Notes under the pieces: generated by a model
Databases searched by the model: none
Told to the model about the DNA's origin: nothing
The model's input: the letters and a program-made list of their open reading frames with translations, nothing else
Program-made: the position numbers and the translations under genes
Origin: Thermosynechococcus vestitus BP-1
Lineage (GTDB): Bacteria > Cyanobacteriota > Cyanobacteriia > Thermosynechococcales > Thermosynechococcaceae
Assembly: GCF_000011345.1 (NCBI RefSeq)
Contig: NC_004113.1
Span: 2,337,501 to 2,401,500, forward strand
DNA: 64,000 bases
Direction: 5' to 3'
Shown here: positions 9,254-18,289 of the stretch, piece after piece
Layout of the letters: every line of letters starts with the position of its first letter
Position numbering within the stretch: position 1 is the first letter of the stretch

Positions 9254-9487
9254 ATGCAAAAGCGCCTTCATTACTCATCTTTGGAAATTAACCGTCGGGC
9301 GGAAGAGTTAATTCAGCACTCCGCCAATCGCTATCGCATTACGGTGCAAATTGCCAACCGGGCTAAACAACGGCGCGGGCTAGAGGCCAGTGAAGATCTT
9401 GATGATCTGCCCCTAAAGCCGGTGATCCGTGCCATTATCGAAATGTCCGATGAAGTTGCCCAACCGGAGTTGCTGGCAGATTCCTAG
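9254..9487 (+). CDS. rpoZ: RNA polymerase omega subunit
   Basis: This 77-residue small subunit binds the RNA polymerase beta' subunit and supports assembly. The cyanobacterial form lacks the long N-terminal MARVTVED-type start of enterobacteria. Here it begins [19 protein letters not shown] and has the central [17 protein letters not shown], which corresponds to the conserved NRFxLVxxAAxRARQL region, and the following [12 protein letters not shown]. The start codon at 9254 follows GAAAGGA. It sits between mnmA (14 bp upstream) and a secreted protein gene (2 bp downstream), so the three probably form one transcript. Confidence 0.9.
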   Translation: MQKRLHYSSLEINRRAEELIQHSANRYRITVQIANRAKQRRGLEASEDLDDLPLKPVIRAIIEMSDEVAQPELLADS

Positions 9488-9489
9488 CC

Positions 9490-10170
9490 ATGGGGAGACA
9501 AGGGGGTTGGACATTTTGCGGCTGGGTGACGTGGGGGTGCTTGCTGGCACTCCTATGGTTGCCCCTGAGTAGTGCTTGGAGCGGGGGGCGATCGCAGTCT
9601 GACCCCAACTTGCCCAATGCCACTGGTGAAATTCGCATTAACCCCCGTTGGGTGGCCGAAACCCTCTATCCAAAGTTGCCCGGTTTCCCGAAGGAAAATC
9701 ACTACATCCGCCAAGACAATCGTCAGCCAGCGCCGGAGAGTACGCTCCTAGAGCGATTCATTATCTATCACACTACCGTCAAAGGGCGATCGCCCCTCTA
9801 CCGTTTTGACTGGAAACTTTCCCTTGCCGACTACTTGGGGCTGAATGAATTCCTGACCCCAGAAACCTATCCGGGACGTTCTTACCTAACAGTGAACCCA
9901 ATGGAAGGGGATAGAGCCGCCATTCGCCAACTTAATCGTCAACAACGGGATGCCTTGGTCAGCACACTGGCCACCTTCTACGCACAACAGGCGGGGTTGC
10001 TTCCTACCCCACCACAACCTCCCCAACCCCAGACAACACTGTTAGAACCGACGCCGAGCCCCCCCACCGTTTTCCCGCCGATTCCCCAACCCGGCAGTGC
10101 AGGTCTTTTGGTGCCTCCCGCTCCTCCGCGACCAATGCCCACTGGGGAATCTCGCTTTTTATTGCCCTAG
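9490..10170 (+). CDS. Conserved secreted protein with proline-rich tail, unknown
   Basis: This is a 226-residue protein. Residues 1-30 form a signal peptide (hydrophobic WVTWGCLLALLWLPLSSAWS), so it is exported to the periplasm or lumen. The middle domain (about 45-165) contains SPLYRFDWKLSLADYLGLNE and PGRSYL and is probably globular. The last 55 residues are rich in Pro and Gln, resembling a linker or cell-wall-contact region. I know no function; it looks like a cyanobacterium-specific family. The ATG lies 2 bp after the rpoZ stop, which indicates co-transcription and probably translational coupling. Confidence 0.75.
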   Translation: MGRQGGWTFCGWVTWGCLLALLWLPLSSAWSGGRSQSDPNLPNATGEIRINPRWVAETLYPKLPGFPKENHYIRQDNRQPAPESTLLERFIIYHTTVKGRSPLYRFDWKLSLADYLGLNEFLTPETYPGRSYLTVNPMEGDRAAIRQLNRQQRDALVSTLATFYAQQAGLLPTPPQPPQPQTTLLEPTPSPPTVFPPIPQPGSAGLLVPPAPPRPMPTGESRFLLP

Positions 10171-10195
10171 AGGTTTGCAATTGGGTTGATGAGTC

Positions 10196-12787
10196 ATGGC
10201 TGTTCCGATTCCTGAGTTGCTCACCCCTGAGATCTTCAAACCCGCTCGCTATTTGGGCAATGAGCGGGGTGCCGTTCATAAGCCGTGGCAGGCTGCAACG
10301 GTGCGCTGGGTGCTGAGCTATCCAGAAATCTATGAGGTGGGCGCCTCGAACTTGGGACACATTATTCTCTACAACATTCTCAATGCCGTCCCCGATCAAC
10401 TGTGCGATCGCGCCTACCTACCGGCGGCGGATTTAGCTGCTAAACTGCGAGCCACCCAAACCCCCCTCTTTGCTGTGGAGTCGCGCCGTGCCCTGCGGGA
10501 GTTTGACCTCATTGGCTTTAGCCTCAGCTATGAGCTGGGGGCCACCAACATTTTGGAAATGCTGGATTTGGCTGGCTTACCGCTGACCTGGTGGGAGCGC
10601 CAACAGGCATCCCTTGAGGAAATCCCCCTGATCTTTGCGGGTGGACAGACAGCGACATCCAACCCCGAACCTTACGCTGACTTCTTTGACTTTTTTGCCC
10701 TTGGGGATGGCGAAGAACTCTTGCCGGAAATTGGCCTGGTGGTGGCCGAAGGCAAACGGGCGGGGTTGAGTCGGCAGGACTTGCTCCTAGACTTGGCACA
10801 GGTGCCGGGGGTCTATGTGCCCCAATTTTACGATCGCCAGGGGGATGGCTCTGTCAAACCCAATCGCCCCGATGTGCCCGCGCGAGTTTTGCGGCGGGTG
10901 GCTACCCCAATGCCCCACTATGCCATTGGCTTGGTGCCCTACGTGGAAACCGTTCACGATCGCCTGACGGTGGAAATTCGGCGCGGCTGTACGCGCGGCT
11001 GTCGCTTTTGCCAACCGGGGATGCTGACCCGCCCTGCCCGTGATGTTGCCCCTGAGGAGGTGATTGCTGCCATTGAAACGGGGATGCGTGCCACGGGCTA
11101 CAACGAGTTTTCCCTACTCTCTCTGAGTTGCTCCGACTATTTGGCTTTGCCCGCTGTGGGCGTGGAAATTAAAAACCGTCTCCAAAACGAGAACATCTCC
11201 CTCTCACTCCCCAGTCAGCGGGTGGATCGCTTTGATGAAAACATTGCCCACATTGTTGGTGGTACTCGTCAAGGGGGGCTCACCTTTGCCCCGGAAGCGG
11301 GAACGCAACGACTGCGGGACATTATCAACAAGGGTTTAACCAATGAGGAATTGCTGCGGGGAGTAAAAACGGCCTATGAGCAGGGCTGGGATAAGATCAA
11401 GCTCTACTTTATGATTGGCCTGCCGGGGGAAACCGATGCCGACGTCTTGGGGATTGCGGAAACCATCCGTTGGCTAAGGCGGGAGTGCTGGATCAAAGGA
11501 CGCAAACCCCTGAGCTTTAACCTGACCATCTCCAACTTTACCCCCAAGCCCCACACCCCCTTCCAGTGGCATGCTGTCTCCACCAGTGAGTTTCTGCGCA
11601 AACAGGAGTTGCTCAAGGCAGAATTCCGCACCATCAAGGGTCTGAAGGCTAACTTTACTGATGTGCGCATCTCGGCAATGGAAGACTTTGTGGGTCGGGG
11701 CGATCGCCAACTCGGACCGGTCATCCGCCGCGCTTGGGAATTGGGAGCCCGCGAAGATTCTTGGTGGGAAAACCTGGATCGCGCCTATGCGGCTTGGACG
11801 CAGGCGATTCAAGAAGCGGGTCTGGACTGGAAATACCGCCAACTGGAAGCGGGCGAGTGGAATGTCTTTAGCGGTGGCAACCACAACCTCGATGCCCCCC
11901 TACCCTGGGATCACATTGATACGGGCATCAGTAAAGCCTGGCTAAAGGAAGACTTACACCGCGCCCTGGAAGCAGTGGTGGTCCCCGACTGTTCCTTTGC
12001 CGGTTGTTCCCACTGTGGCGTCTGTGGTATTGATTTTGGCCATAACGTGGTCGTGCCGCCGCCGCCAATTCCGCCCATTCAAGGTCAGCCCCAAGTTCCC
12101 CAAGAACGGGTTCAACGTCTGCGCCTCACCTTTGGCAAAACGGGCGAGATGACTCTCCTCAGCCATTTGGACCTGCTGCGTCTCTTTGAGCGGGCCGTCC
12201 GCCGTGCCCACTTGCCCATTGCCTTTAGCGGCGGATTTCACCCCTCACCGCGCATCTCTACCGCCAGTGCCTTGCCCCTCGGCGTGACCAGCTATGGGGA
12301 AATTGTGGATCTGGAGTTTTACCGTGAGGTCGATGCGCAAACGGTGCTGGAGCAATTGCGGCAGCAGCTTCCCCAGGAGATACCCCTCTATGGCTGTGAG
12401 GTGGTGCCCCTCAGTGAACCTGCTGCTAGTCAAGCCCTGCGAGCCGCCACCTATGAACTGCTCATCCGTACACCTGAACCCCTAGAGCGGGAGACTTGGG
12501 AACAGTGGTTAGAGACCTTGCGAGCCACACCTGAAATTCTCTATGAGCTAACCACTAAGTCAGGGAAAACCCAAGTGGTGAATTTGCGCGATCGCCTGCT
12601 GGAGATTCGCCTCAATGAGCATCAAGTGCACTGGCCGACGGTGAGCCTGATCTACACAGGGGTCTGTCGCAACGATGGCACGTTCCTGCGGCCAGAGCAT
12701 TGTCTCTACTTATTGGAGAAAGTCAGTGGCCACTCCCTAGAACTGGGGGCGATCGCCCGTCAGAAGCTACACCTGGAGACCCCATGA
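10196..12787 (+). CDS. B12-binding radical SAM protein fused to DUF2344 (TIGR03960-type)
   Basis: This large 863-residue protein has three visible parts. The N-terminal part resembles a cobalamin-binding fold without an obvious DxHxxG. A radical SAM core follows with the 4Fe-4S motif CTRGCRFC at about residue 264 and the downstream PEAGTQRLRDIINKG. A C-terminal DUF2344 domain starts at about residue 640 (RLRLTFGKTGEMTLLSHLD, GGFHPSPRIS). A second cysteine group, CSFAGCSHCGVCG, lies just before DUF2344 and could hold another cluster. The architecture is widespread in bacteria, sometimes near rnE/rng-type genes; the substrate is not established, and tRNA or rRNA modification is a guess. Its TGA overlaps the next gene's ATG (ATGA), so translation is coupled. 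Confidence 0.85.
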   Translation: MAVPIPELLTPEIFKPARYLGNERGAVHKPWQAATVRWVLSYPEIYEVGASNLGHIILYNILNAVPDQLCDRAYLPAADLAAKLRATQTPLFAVESRRALREFDLIGFSLSYELGATNILEMLDLAGLPLTWWERQQASLEEIPLIFAGGQTATSNPEPYADFFDFFALGDGEELLPEIGLVVAEGKRAGLSRQDLLLDLAQVPGVYVPQFYDRQGDGSVKPNRPDVPARVLRRVATPMPHYAIGLVPYVETVHDRLTVEIRRGCTRGCRFCQPGMLTRPARDVAPEEVIAAIETGMRATGYNEFSLLSLSCSDYLALPAVGVEIKNRLQNENISLSLPSQRVDRFDENIAHIVGGTRQGGLTFAPEAGTQRLRDIINKGLTNEELLRGVKTAYEQGWDKIKLYFMIGLPGETDADVLGIAETIRWLRRECWIKGRKPLSFNLTISNFTPKPHTPFQWHAVSTSEFLRKQELLKAEFRTIKGLKANFTDVRISAMEDFVGRGDRQLGPVIRRAWELGAREDSWWENLDRAYAAWTQAIQEAGLDWKYRQLEAGEWNVFSGGNHNLDAPLPWDHIDTGISKAWLKEDLHRALEAVVVPDCSFAGCSHCGVCGIDFGHNVVVPPPPIPPIQGQPQVPQERVQRLRLTFGKTGEMTLLSHLDLLRLFERAVRRAHLPIAFSGGFHPSPRISTASALPLGVTSYGEIVDLEFYREVDAQTVLEQLRQQLPQEIPLYGCEVVPLSEPAASQALRAATYELLIRTPEPLERETWEQWLETLRATPEILYELTTKSGKTQVVNLRDRLLEIRLNEHQVHWPTVSLIYTGVCRNDGTFLRPEHCLYLLEKVSGHSLELGAIARQKLHLETP

Positions 12788-13470
12788 ACCTAGCAACGCA
12801 AATTCGCGGCGGTCTGATTGTCTCCTGCCAAGCCCCGGCAGATTCCCCTTTGGCAGCGCCAGAAATCATTGCCGCTATGGCAAAGGCAGCAGTTTTGCGG
12901 GGGGCAGTGGCAGTGCGCATCAATACCCCAGCCCATATTCAGGCAGTGCGCCAAGCGGTGAATGTGCCCATCATTGGCCTCTGGAAGCAGACTTTGCCAG
13001 CGTACCCCGTGTATATTACGCCTCGCTTTGCCGATGCCGTAGCCGTTGCCGCCGCGGGTGCCGATATCATTGCCCTCGATGCCACAGCGCGATCGCGCCC
13101 TGAACCTCTCCAGGACTTGATTCAGCGAATTCACAATGAACTGGGCAAGCCTGTGATGGCTGATATTGACTCCCTGGAAAATGCGGCAGCCGCGGTTGCT
13201 GCGGGAGCAGATTGGGTAGGCACCACCCTCTTTGGCTACACCGAAACCACGGCACATACTCCGCCCCCCAGTTGGTCACTTCTGAGCCAGCTGGTCGAGC
13301 ATCTCAGCGTGCCTATTCTCTCTGAAGGGGGAATTGCCAGTCCAACCATGGCCGCAAAGGCCTTGGGTTTAGGGGCTTGGGCAGTCGTTGTCGGCACTGA
13401 CATTACCGGTATTGATCTTAAGGTGCAGCAGTATGTCGCAGCTCTCAAGGCTAATACAGACCTTTCTTAG
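12784..13470 (+). CDS. nanE: N-acetylmannosamine-6-phosphate 2-epimerase (NanE-like)
   Basis: This 228-residue TIM-barrel protein of the NanE family interconverts ManNAc-6-P and GlcNAc-6-P. It shows GGLIVSCQAP at the N-terminus, PIIGLWK, the catalytic-region DATARSRP and MADIDSLENAAAA, the DWVGTTLFGYT segment, and SEGGIASP with the phosphate-binding GLGAWAVVVGTDIT. It overlaps the upstream radical SAM gene by four bases. There is no sialic-acid gene nearby, so a role in amino-sugar salvage or in supplying ManNAc for surface glycans is more likely than sialic-acid use; this is inference. Confidence 0.9.
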   Translation: MNLATQIRGGLIVSCQAPADSPLAAPEIIAAMAKAAVLRGAVAVRINTPAHIQAVRQAVNVPIIGLWKQTLPAYPVYITPRFADAVAVAAAGADIIALDATARSRPEPLQDLIQRIHNELGKPVMADIDSLENAAAAVAAGADWVGTTLFGYTETTAHTPPPSWSLLSQLVEHLSVPILSEGGIASPTMAAKALGLGAWAVVVGTDITGIDLKVQQYVAALKANTDLS

Positions 13471-13705
13471 GGGAGTGGCTCTCAACTCTGGCTCCAGAGA
13501 CTGCAACCTACTCCTGATTCCACGGCAGCCTAGGGCAGGGGAAAGCTGTGTTGAGGGCGCTGCGCCATTGAAACCTTTGACTCTCGGCCTCTCGGAGCTG
13601 AGGGGTTTGTATATTTTCCTCTCTATTCCGACCGATAAACGAGAGTTTATGGCAAGATAGAATTCATAGTGACTAATACACCGGTTAGCCTAGGAGCCAC
13701 CATCT

Positions 13706-14341
13706 ATGAGCCTAAAACTTGGGGATGTCGTACCCAACTTTACCCAAGCCTCCTCCATGGGGAACATCAACTTCTACGAGTGGGCAGGGGATAGTTGGGT
13801 TGTCCTGTTCTCCCACCCAGCGGATTACACCCCCGTTTGCACGACAGAACTGGGCGAAGTGGCGCGGTTACGCCCAGAATTTGAGAAGCGCAATGTCAAA
13901 GTCTTGGCTTTGAGTGTCGATAGTGTGGAGTCCCACCTCGGCTGGATCAAAGACATTGAAGAAGTGAACAACGTCAAGGTGGATTACCCGATTTTGGCCG
14001 ACGAAGATAAAAAAGTCTCCACCCTCTACGACATGATCCACCCCAACTCCCTGAATAATCTGACGGTGCGCACGGTCTTTATCATTGACCCCCAAAAACG
14101 CCTGCGCCTGACCATGACCTATCCTGCCAGCACCGGCCGCAACTTTGCCGAGATTCTGCGGGTCATTGATTCGCTACAACTGACGGACAACTACAGTGTG
14201 GCAACTCCTGCCAACTGGCAAGAGGGTCAAGAATGCGTGATTGTGCCTTCCCTCAGCGATGAAGAAGCGAAGCAGAAGTTTCCCAAGGGCTTCAATGCTG
14301 TTAAACCCTATCTGCGCTTGACACCTCAACCCAACAAATAG
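13706..14341 (+). CDS. 1-Cys peroxiredoxin (Prx6 type)
   Basis: This 211-residue thiol peroxidase reduces H2O2 and alkyl hydroperoxides. The peroxidatic Cys is C45 in PADYTPVCTTE, with the catalytic Thr and Arg contexts present. The Prx6-type C-terminal domain follows (PANWQEGQECVIVPS, FPKGF, YLRLTPQP), which distinguishes it from 2-Cys AhpC-type enzymes. No resolving Cys is evident in the usual 2-Cys position. The start codon lies after TAGGAGCCACC. A rho-independent terminator follows within 60 bp, so it is probably monocistronic, with its promoter in the 235-bp spacer upstream. Confidence 0.93.
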   Translation: MSLKLGDVVPNFTQASSMGNINFYEWAGDSWVVLFSHPADYTPVCTTELGEVARLRPEFEKRNVKVLALSVDSVESHLGWIKDIEEVNNVKVDYPILADEDKKVSTLYDMIHPNSLNNLTVRTVFIIDPQKRLRLTMTYPASTGRNFAEILRVIDSLQLTDNYSVATPANWQEGQECVIVPSLSDEEAKQKFPKGFNAVKPYLRLTPQPNK

Positions 14342-14368
14342 CCTAGATTAGCCTAGACAAGTCATGGC

Positions 14369-14398
14369 CACACCCTGAGCTGTTCGGGGTGTTTTTTT
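14369..14398 (+). terminator. Rho-independent terminator after peroxiredoxin gene
   Basis: ACACCC and GGGGTGT form a hairpin around a short loop and are followed by a run of seven T. It lies 28 bp after the peroxiredoxin stop codon. Confidence 0.85.
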
Positions 14399-14466
14399 GT
14401 GCCTCGGCAGCATCCCAAGATAGGATAATTTTGCATGGCAAAACCCAGGAAAGGAATAGAGGCGGA

Positions 14467-15162
14467 ATGCAGCGCTGGATACTTTGGCTTTTGATACCCC
14501 TTTTCGTCTGTTTGAGTGGATGCGTCCAAGCAGATATGGTCATCCAGCATCAGGGACAAACGGGGGGGAGCCTAACCTACACGCTAACGCTGCCTCAGCC
14601 CGATCCTCCCTTTACCGAGCAGGTCATCCAACAGGCGCACCGCTTGGGGGGAGCGGTCCAAGAACGCGATAAAACCCATCTTCAGGTGACGATTCCCTTT
14701 GACACCAGCCAGCAATTGGCCACCGTCCTCAATCGCCTTGGTCGTGTGCCCTATCTGCCCCAAGTCACTGCTGAGGCGGATATTTTTGATCAGAACCTGT
14801 TACTCTTTGTTCGGGAACGCTTTCGCTATGACATTGACCTGCGACCGTTGGGTATTGAGTCCCGTGAGCAGGCCGTTCTGGTGGCGCCGCAGTCACTGCT
14901 GAATTTTCAGCTTGCCCTAGAAACCCCTTGGGGGGCACGTCCAATTGAACGCCCAACCACGGCGCAGGACATAGTTGTGAACCCCCATGTTCAGCGGGAG
15001 GGCGATCGCTTGACTTGGACATTGATGCCCGGTTATCTCAATCACCTAGAGGCAGCCTATTGGTATCCGAGTCCCTTGGGTTGGGGCACACTGGCGATCG
15101 TCGGCTTGCTGGTGCTGGGCAATTGGTTACGCCCTCGCCAGCCTAGGAGTCATTCAACCTAG
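14467..15162 (+). CDS. DUF3153-type lipoprotein
   Basis: This is a 231-residue predicted lipoprotein. The signal sequence ends in the lipobox LSGC with Cys at residue 19. The central region is beta-rich (GGSLTYTLTLPQ), and a C-terminal transmembrane helix (LGWGTLAIVGLLVLGNWL) is followed by a short basic tail, so both ends are membrane-anchored. This matches the cyanobacterial DUF3153 pattern; the function is unknown. The ATG at 14467 was chosen because it begins the signal peptide and follows AGAGGCGGA. The AI-2E-type gene starts 7 bp downstream, so they probably share a transcript. Confidence 0.8.
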   Translation: MQRWILWLLIPLFVCLSGCVQADMVIQHQGQTGGSLTYTLTLPQPDPPFTEQVIQQAHRLGGAVQERDKTHLQVTIPFDTSQQLATVLNRLGRVPYLPQVTAEADIFDQNLLLFVRERFRYDIDLRPLGIESREQAVLVAPQSLLNFQLALETPWGARPIERPTTAQDIVVNPHVQREGDRLTWTLMPGYLNHLEAAYWYPSPLGWGTLAIVGLLVLGNWLRPRQPRSHST

Positions 15163-15168
15163 ATTTCC

Positions 15169-16203
15169 ATGAGATGGTCTGGCCCGCCACAGAGTTGGCA
15201 ACGGTATCTTGCCTATTTAATTACAGGACCTCTGATTGTCCTCAACCTCTGGGTGGCAGAGCAAGTTTACCTCTATTTTGAATATCCGATTAATATTCTT
15301 GTCATTGCCGCCATCTTGGCTTTTTTGCTCAATCAAGTGGTGATTCGTTTGTCTGCTCGCGGTCTGCAGCGACGGCAGGCGATCGCCCTTGTGCTACTGA
15401 TGACTCTTGTGGTGGCCAGTGTATTGATGCTGTTGCTGCTCCCCCTTGCTATTCAACAGGCGGAAGAACTCCTGAATCAACTGCCAGAATTGGCGGATAC
15501 CAGCAATCAAAATTTGCGCCATCTGGATCAACTCCTGCGCCGCTACCAGTTCCCTGTGGGGGTGAATGACTTGATGGAAGAGCTGGCGATCCAGATCAAA
15601 GGAATTACTGCCCTGTTACCCAGTGTCGCCATTACAACTGTAACCAGGTTTTTTGATACTCTCTTGGTGTTGATTCTAACGGTATATATGCTCTTTTATG
15701 GCAGTGGGATTTGGCGTGGGCTAATACAATTGGTACCCAAGCCTTGGCGGCAGGGGGTGGATGACGCTTTGCGCCTGAATATTCGCAGTTTTTTTTCAGC
15801 GCAACTATTTCTGGGGTTGTTTATGTTTCTTGCCCTCATTCCCTTTATGGTTGCCCTGCAGGTTAATTTTGGCTTTCTTTTTGCCCTCATCATTGGAGTT
15901 GCCCAGTTAATCCCTGTGGTAGGGGCAACGCTGGGGCTTGGTTTTGTCACCCTGCTCATTCTCTTTCAGGATGCGTGGCTGGCCTTGAATATTTTCCTGA
16001 TTGCTGTGGTTTTGCAACAGATTAAGGATAATGTGCTTGCTCCCAAGTTACTGGGGAATTTGATGGGACTCAACCCTCTGTGGCAGTTTATTGCCCTGCT
16101 CATTGGTGCACGGGTGGCAGGTTTCTTGGGGATTTTGCTAGCGATTCCCCTAGCAGCAACGGTCAAAATGGTTCTAGAGTCCCATCCAGCTCCCGAGGTC
16201 TAG
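15169..16203 (+). CDS. AI-2E family / PerM-like membrane transporter
   Basis: This 344-residue protein has about eight membrane segments in the arrangement typical of the AI-2E (UPF0118, PerM) family: three N-terminal helices, a long soluble loop (about residues 90-150), then five helices with the conserved LIPVVGATLGLG and the final FLGILLAIPLAATVKMV. Family members export varied small molecules, and some are Na+/H+ antiporters; the substrate cannot be read from the sequence. Its stop overlaps the 3' end of the convergent EcsC gene by four bases. Confidence 0.85.
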   Translation: MRWSGPPQSWQRYLAYLITGPLIVLNLWVAEQVYLYFEYPINILVIAAILAFLLNQVVIRLSARGLQRRQAIALVLLMTLVVASVLMLLLLPLAIQQAEELLNQLPELADTSNQNLRHLDQLLRRYQFPVGVNDLMEELAIQIKGITALLPSVAITTVTRFFDTLLVLILTVYMLFYGSGIWRGLIQLVPKPWRQGVDDALRLNIRSFFSAQLFLGLFMFLALIPFMVALQVNFGFLFALIIGVAQLIPVVGATLGLGFVTLLILFQDAWLALNIFLIAVVLQQIKDNVLAPKLLGNLMGLNPLWQFIALLIGARVAGFLGILLAIPLAATVKMVLESHPAPEV

Positions 16204-16841
16204 CGGGTAGCGGGCGATTGGAAAGTTTTGATTAACTGACACACCCCATGGCCAAAAGCATTGATCATGATGGCGTTGGTGGCACCACCAATGACCCCAC
16301 TGATCAGGGGCAGTGCCCGCACAGGAAGTGTTACACTTCTGCTTGACACTCTGCCAACCTGTTGAACCAGAGGCCCTGGGAGCTGTTGCATTGCTTTTGG
16401 CAGCACTTGGGGTAAGTTGTTTTCCAGTGATCGTCTGGCGAAGGTGCTGAAAACTTGCCGGCACAATTCAGTGCCAAAGTAGTTTGCTAGCTCAGCAGCG
16501 CTAACCCCAAAGGCAGCCGCAATCAGGATCATCAGTACACTCTCGTCCCCCATGTCGAGGCCATAGATGGTAAAGAGGGCTGCTGCTAGCTTGGTTTGAG
16601 AATAATAAAAATAGCCAATATCCAGTGGTAGGCCAAACCAACCCATGAGGCCAGTGCTCACACCAGTACCAAGGGACCAGAGGGTGGCTTCATAAATGGC
16701 ATGCTTGGCCATGCGATCGCGATCCCCCTGCCACTGAGGATCGCAGAGAAACTGGTGCCCCCATTCTTGCCCCTCCAGTAGGGTGGGGAGCATGAACCTG
16801 AGCAGCCAATTGGGTAAAGAGACGGCAGATTCCTGAGTCAT
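16200..16841 (-). CDS. EcsC family protein
   Basis: This 213-residue protein carries the EcsC domain, recognisable from the glycine-rich amphipathic helices (LGTGVSTGLMGWFGLPLDIGYFYYSQ), the ALFTIYGLDMGDE segment and the C-terminal PLISGVIGGATNAIMINAFGHG-type hairpin. EcsC was named from the Bacillus ABC transporter operon ecsABC; its biochemical role is unknown, and many members are membrane-associated. It converges on the AI-2E-type gene. Its promoter should lie in the 16842-16930 spacer, since pepP, upstream on the same strand, ends there. Confidence 0.82.
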   Translation of the reverse strand: MTQESAVSLPNWLLRFMLPTLLEGQEWGHQFLCDPQWQGDRDRMAKHAIYEATLWSLGTGVSTGLMGWFGLPLDIGYFYYSQTKLAAALFTIYGLDMGDESVLMILIAAAFGVSAAELANYFGTELCRQVFSTFARRSLENNLPQVLPKAMQQLPGPLVQQVGRVSSRSVTLPVRALPLISGVIGGATNAIMINAFGHGVCQLIKTFQSPATR

Positions 16842-16930
16842 CGGTGCGCTCTCCAGTTGGGGTGGTGCTACTCATTTATCCTTGGGTGAATGGCTGAGTA
16901 TGCAAGCTCACCCAACTATTTTCGGGATGA

Positions 16931-18238
16931 TTATTTGGGCACCGCCGCCGTTAGTACCTCGTGTCCCGCAGCCGTGACGAGGACATCGTCCTCAATGCGC
17001 ACCCCAATGCCCCGCCAGCGATCGCCAATCTCAGGCTGACCCTCGGCAGGGGTTGCCTCAGGATGAATATAAATCCCTGGCTCAACCGTCAACACTTGCC
17101 CCGGCTGGAGAGTCACCCATGTCTCCTTGTTATGCTTGTAAAGACCTACATCGTGGACATCGAGCCCCAGCCAATGACCGGTGCCATGCATAAAAAAGGT
17201 GCGGTACTTTTGGGTCTGATTCTCTTTCCCTTCATTGATGAGGGTCGTAATTTCCCCGCGCAGCAGGCCAAGGTCAACCAAGCCTTCAACAATCACCTGC
17301 ACTGCTGCATCGTGGATTTGGTTGTAGGTATTCCCCGGTCGCACCTGCTCAATCGCCGCTTTTTGGGCAGCGAGGACAATATCATAAATCGCCTTTTGTT
17401 CGCCGGTAAACTGGCCACTCACGGGAAAGGTGCGGGTAATATCGGCGTTGTAGTAACGATAGGCACAGCCCGCATCGATCAGGAGCAAGTCTCCTGCTGC
17501 CATTTGCCGTTGGTTTTCGGTGTAGTGGAGCACGCAGGCATTCGGACCTGAGGCAACAATTGAAGGATAAGCAGGGCCATCGCCTCCCCGTCGGCGAAAC
17601 ACATGCTCGATCTCTGCTTGGATCTCGTATTCCCAGCGCCCCGGAGCAGCGAGTTCGCGGGCCCGCTGATGGGCTTCGACAGTGATGGCGATCGCCTGGC
17701 GCATCAAGGCGAGTTCCGCTGCTGATTTAATTTGCCGCATGGGTGCTAAGAGAATACTGGGATCGGCGATCGCCCGCGGGCCTGTGCCCCGTTTCGGTAG
17801 TGTCGCCAGCAGCCGCTGGTAGTGCTTGAGAATCAGTTGATTAAAACGCTCGTTGTGACCAAAGTGGTAGTACAGCGGATCCCCCGTCTCCAAATAGCGG
17901 GGCAGGTGCTCCTCTAGCTCACCAATGGGATATACGGCATCGGCGCCTAATTCCTCCTTGGCCGCTTCTACGCCAAGGCGTGTCCCTGTCCAAATCTCTT
18001 GGCTGAGATCCTTGGGCTGCACAAAGAGCACATAGCGATGCTCACTGTGGTTGGGCGCAAAAACAGCAACCGCCTCTGGCTCATTAAAGCCTGTGAGATA
18101 GTAAAAATTACTGTCTTGGCGAAAGTTGTAGTCCACATCATTGTGCATGATGGCACGCGGGGCACTACAGAAAACAGCAACACCGGTGCCCAACTTCTCT
18201 AAAAACTCCTGCTGTCGTTGCTGGTACTCTGCTTTCAT
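16931..18238 (-). CDS. pepP: Xaa-Pro aminopeptidase (aminopeptidase P)
   Basis: This 435-residue dimetal (Mn) peptidase releases N-terminal residues preceding proline. The N-terminal domain is of the AMP_N type (HNDVDYNFRQDSNFYYLTGFNEPEAV). The pita-bread catalytic domain has the metal ligands in LLIDAGCAYRYYNADITRTF (two Asp), HGTGHWLGLDVHD (His), VEPGIYI (Glu) and VRIEDDVLVT (Glu). Length is normal. It lies 52 bp downstream of the split tRNA-Leu gene on the same strand. Confidence 0.95.
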   Translation of the reverse strand: MKAEYQQRQQEFLEKLGTGVAVFCSAPRAIMHNDVDYNFRQDSNFYYLTGFNEPEAVAVFAPNHSEHRYVLFVQPKDLSQEIWTGTRLGVEAAKEELGADAVYPIGELEEHLPRYLETGDPLYYHFGHNERFNQLILKHYQRLLATLPKRGTGPRAIADPSILLAPMRQIKSAAELALMRQAIAITVEAHQRARELAAPGRWEYEIQAEIEHVFRRRGGDGPAYPSIVASGPNACVLHYTENQRQMAAGDLLLIDAGCAYRYYNADITRTFPVSGQFTGEQKAIYDIVLAAQKAAIEQVRPGNTYNQIHDAAVQVIVEGLVDLGLLRGEITTLINEGKENQTQKYRTFFMHGTGHWLGLDVHDVGLYKHNKETWVTLQPGQVLTVEPGIYIHPEATPAEGQPEIGDRWRGIGVRIEDDVLVTAAGHEVLTAAVPK

Positions 18239-18289
18239 CGCACCCTGAACAATGGGTCAACCCTTGGGAATGAGGCCCCTGAAATGGTT

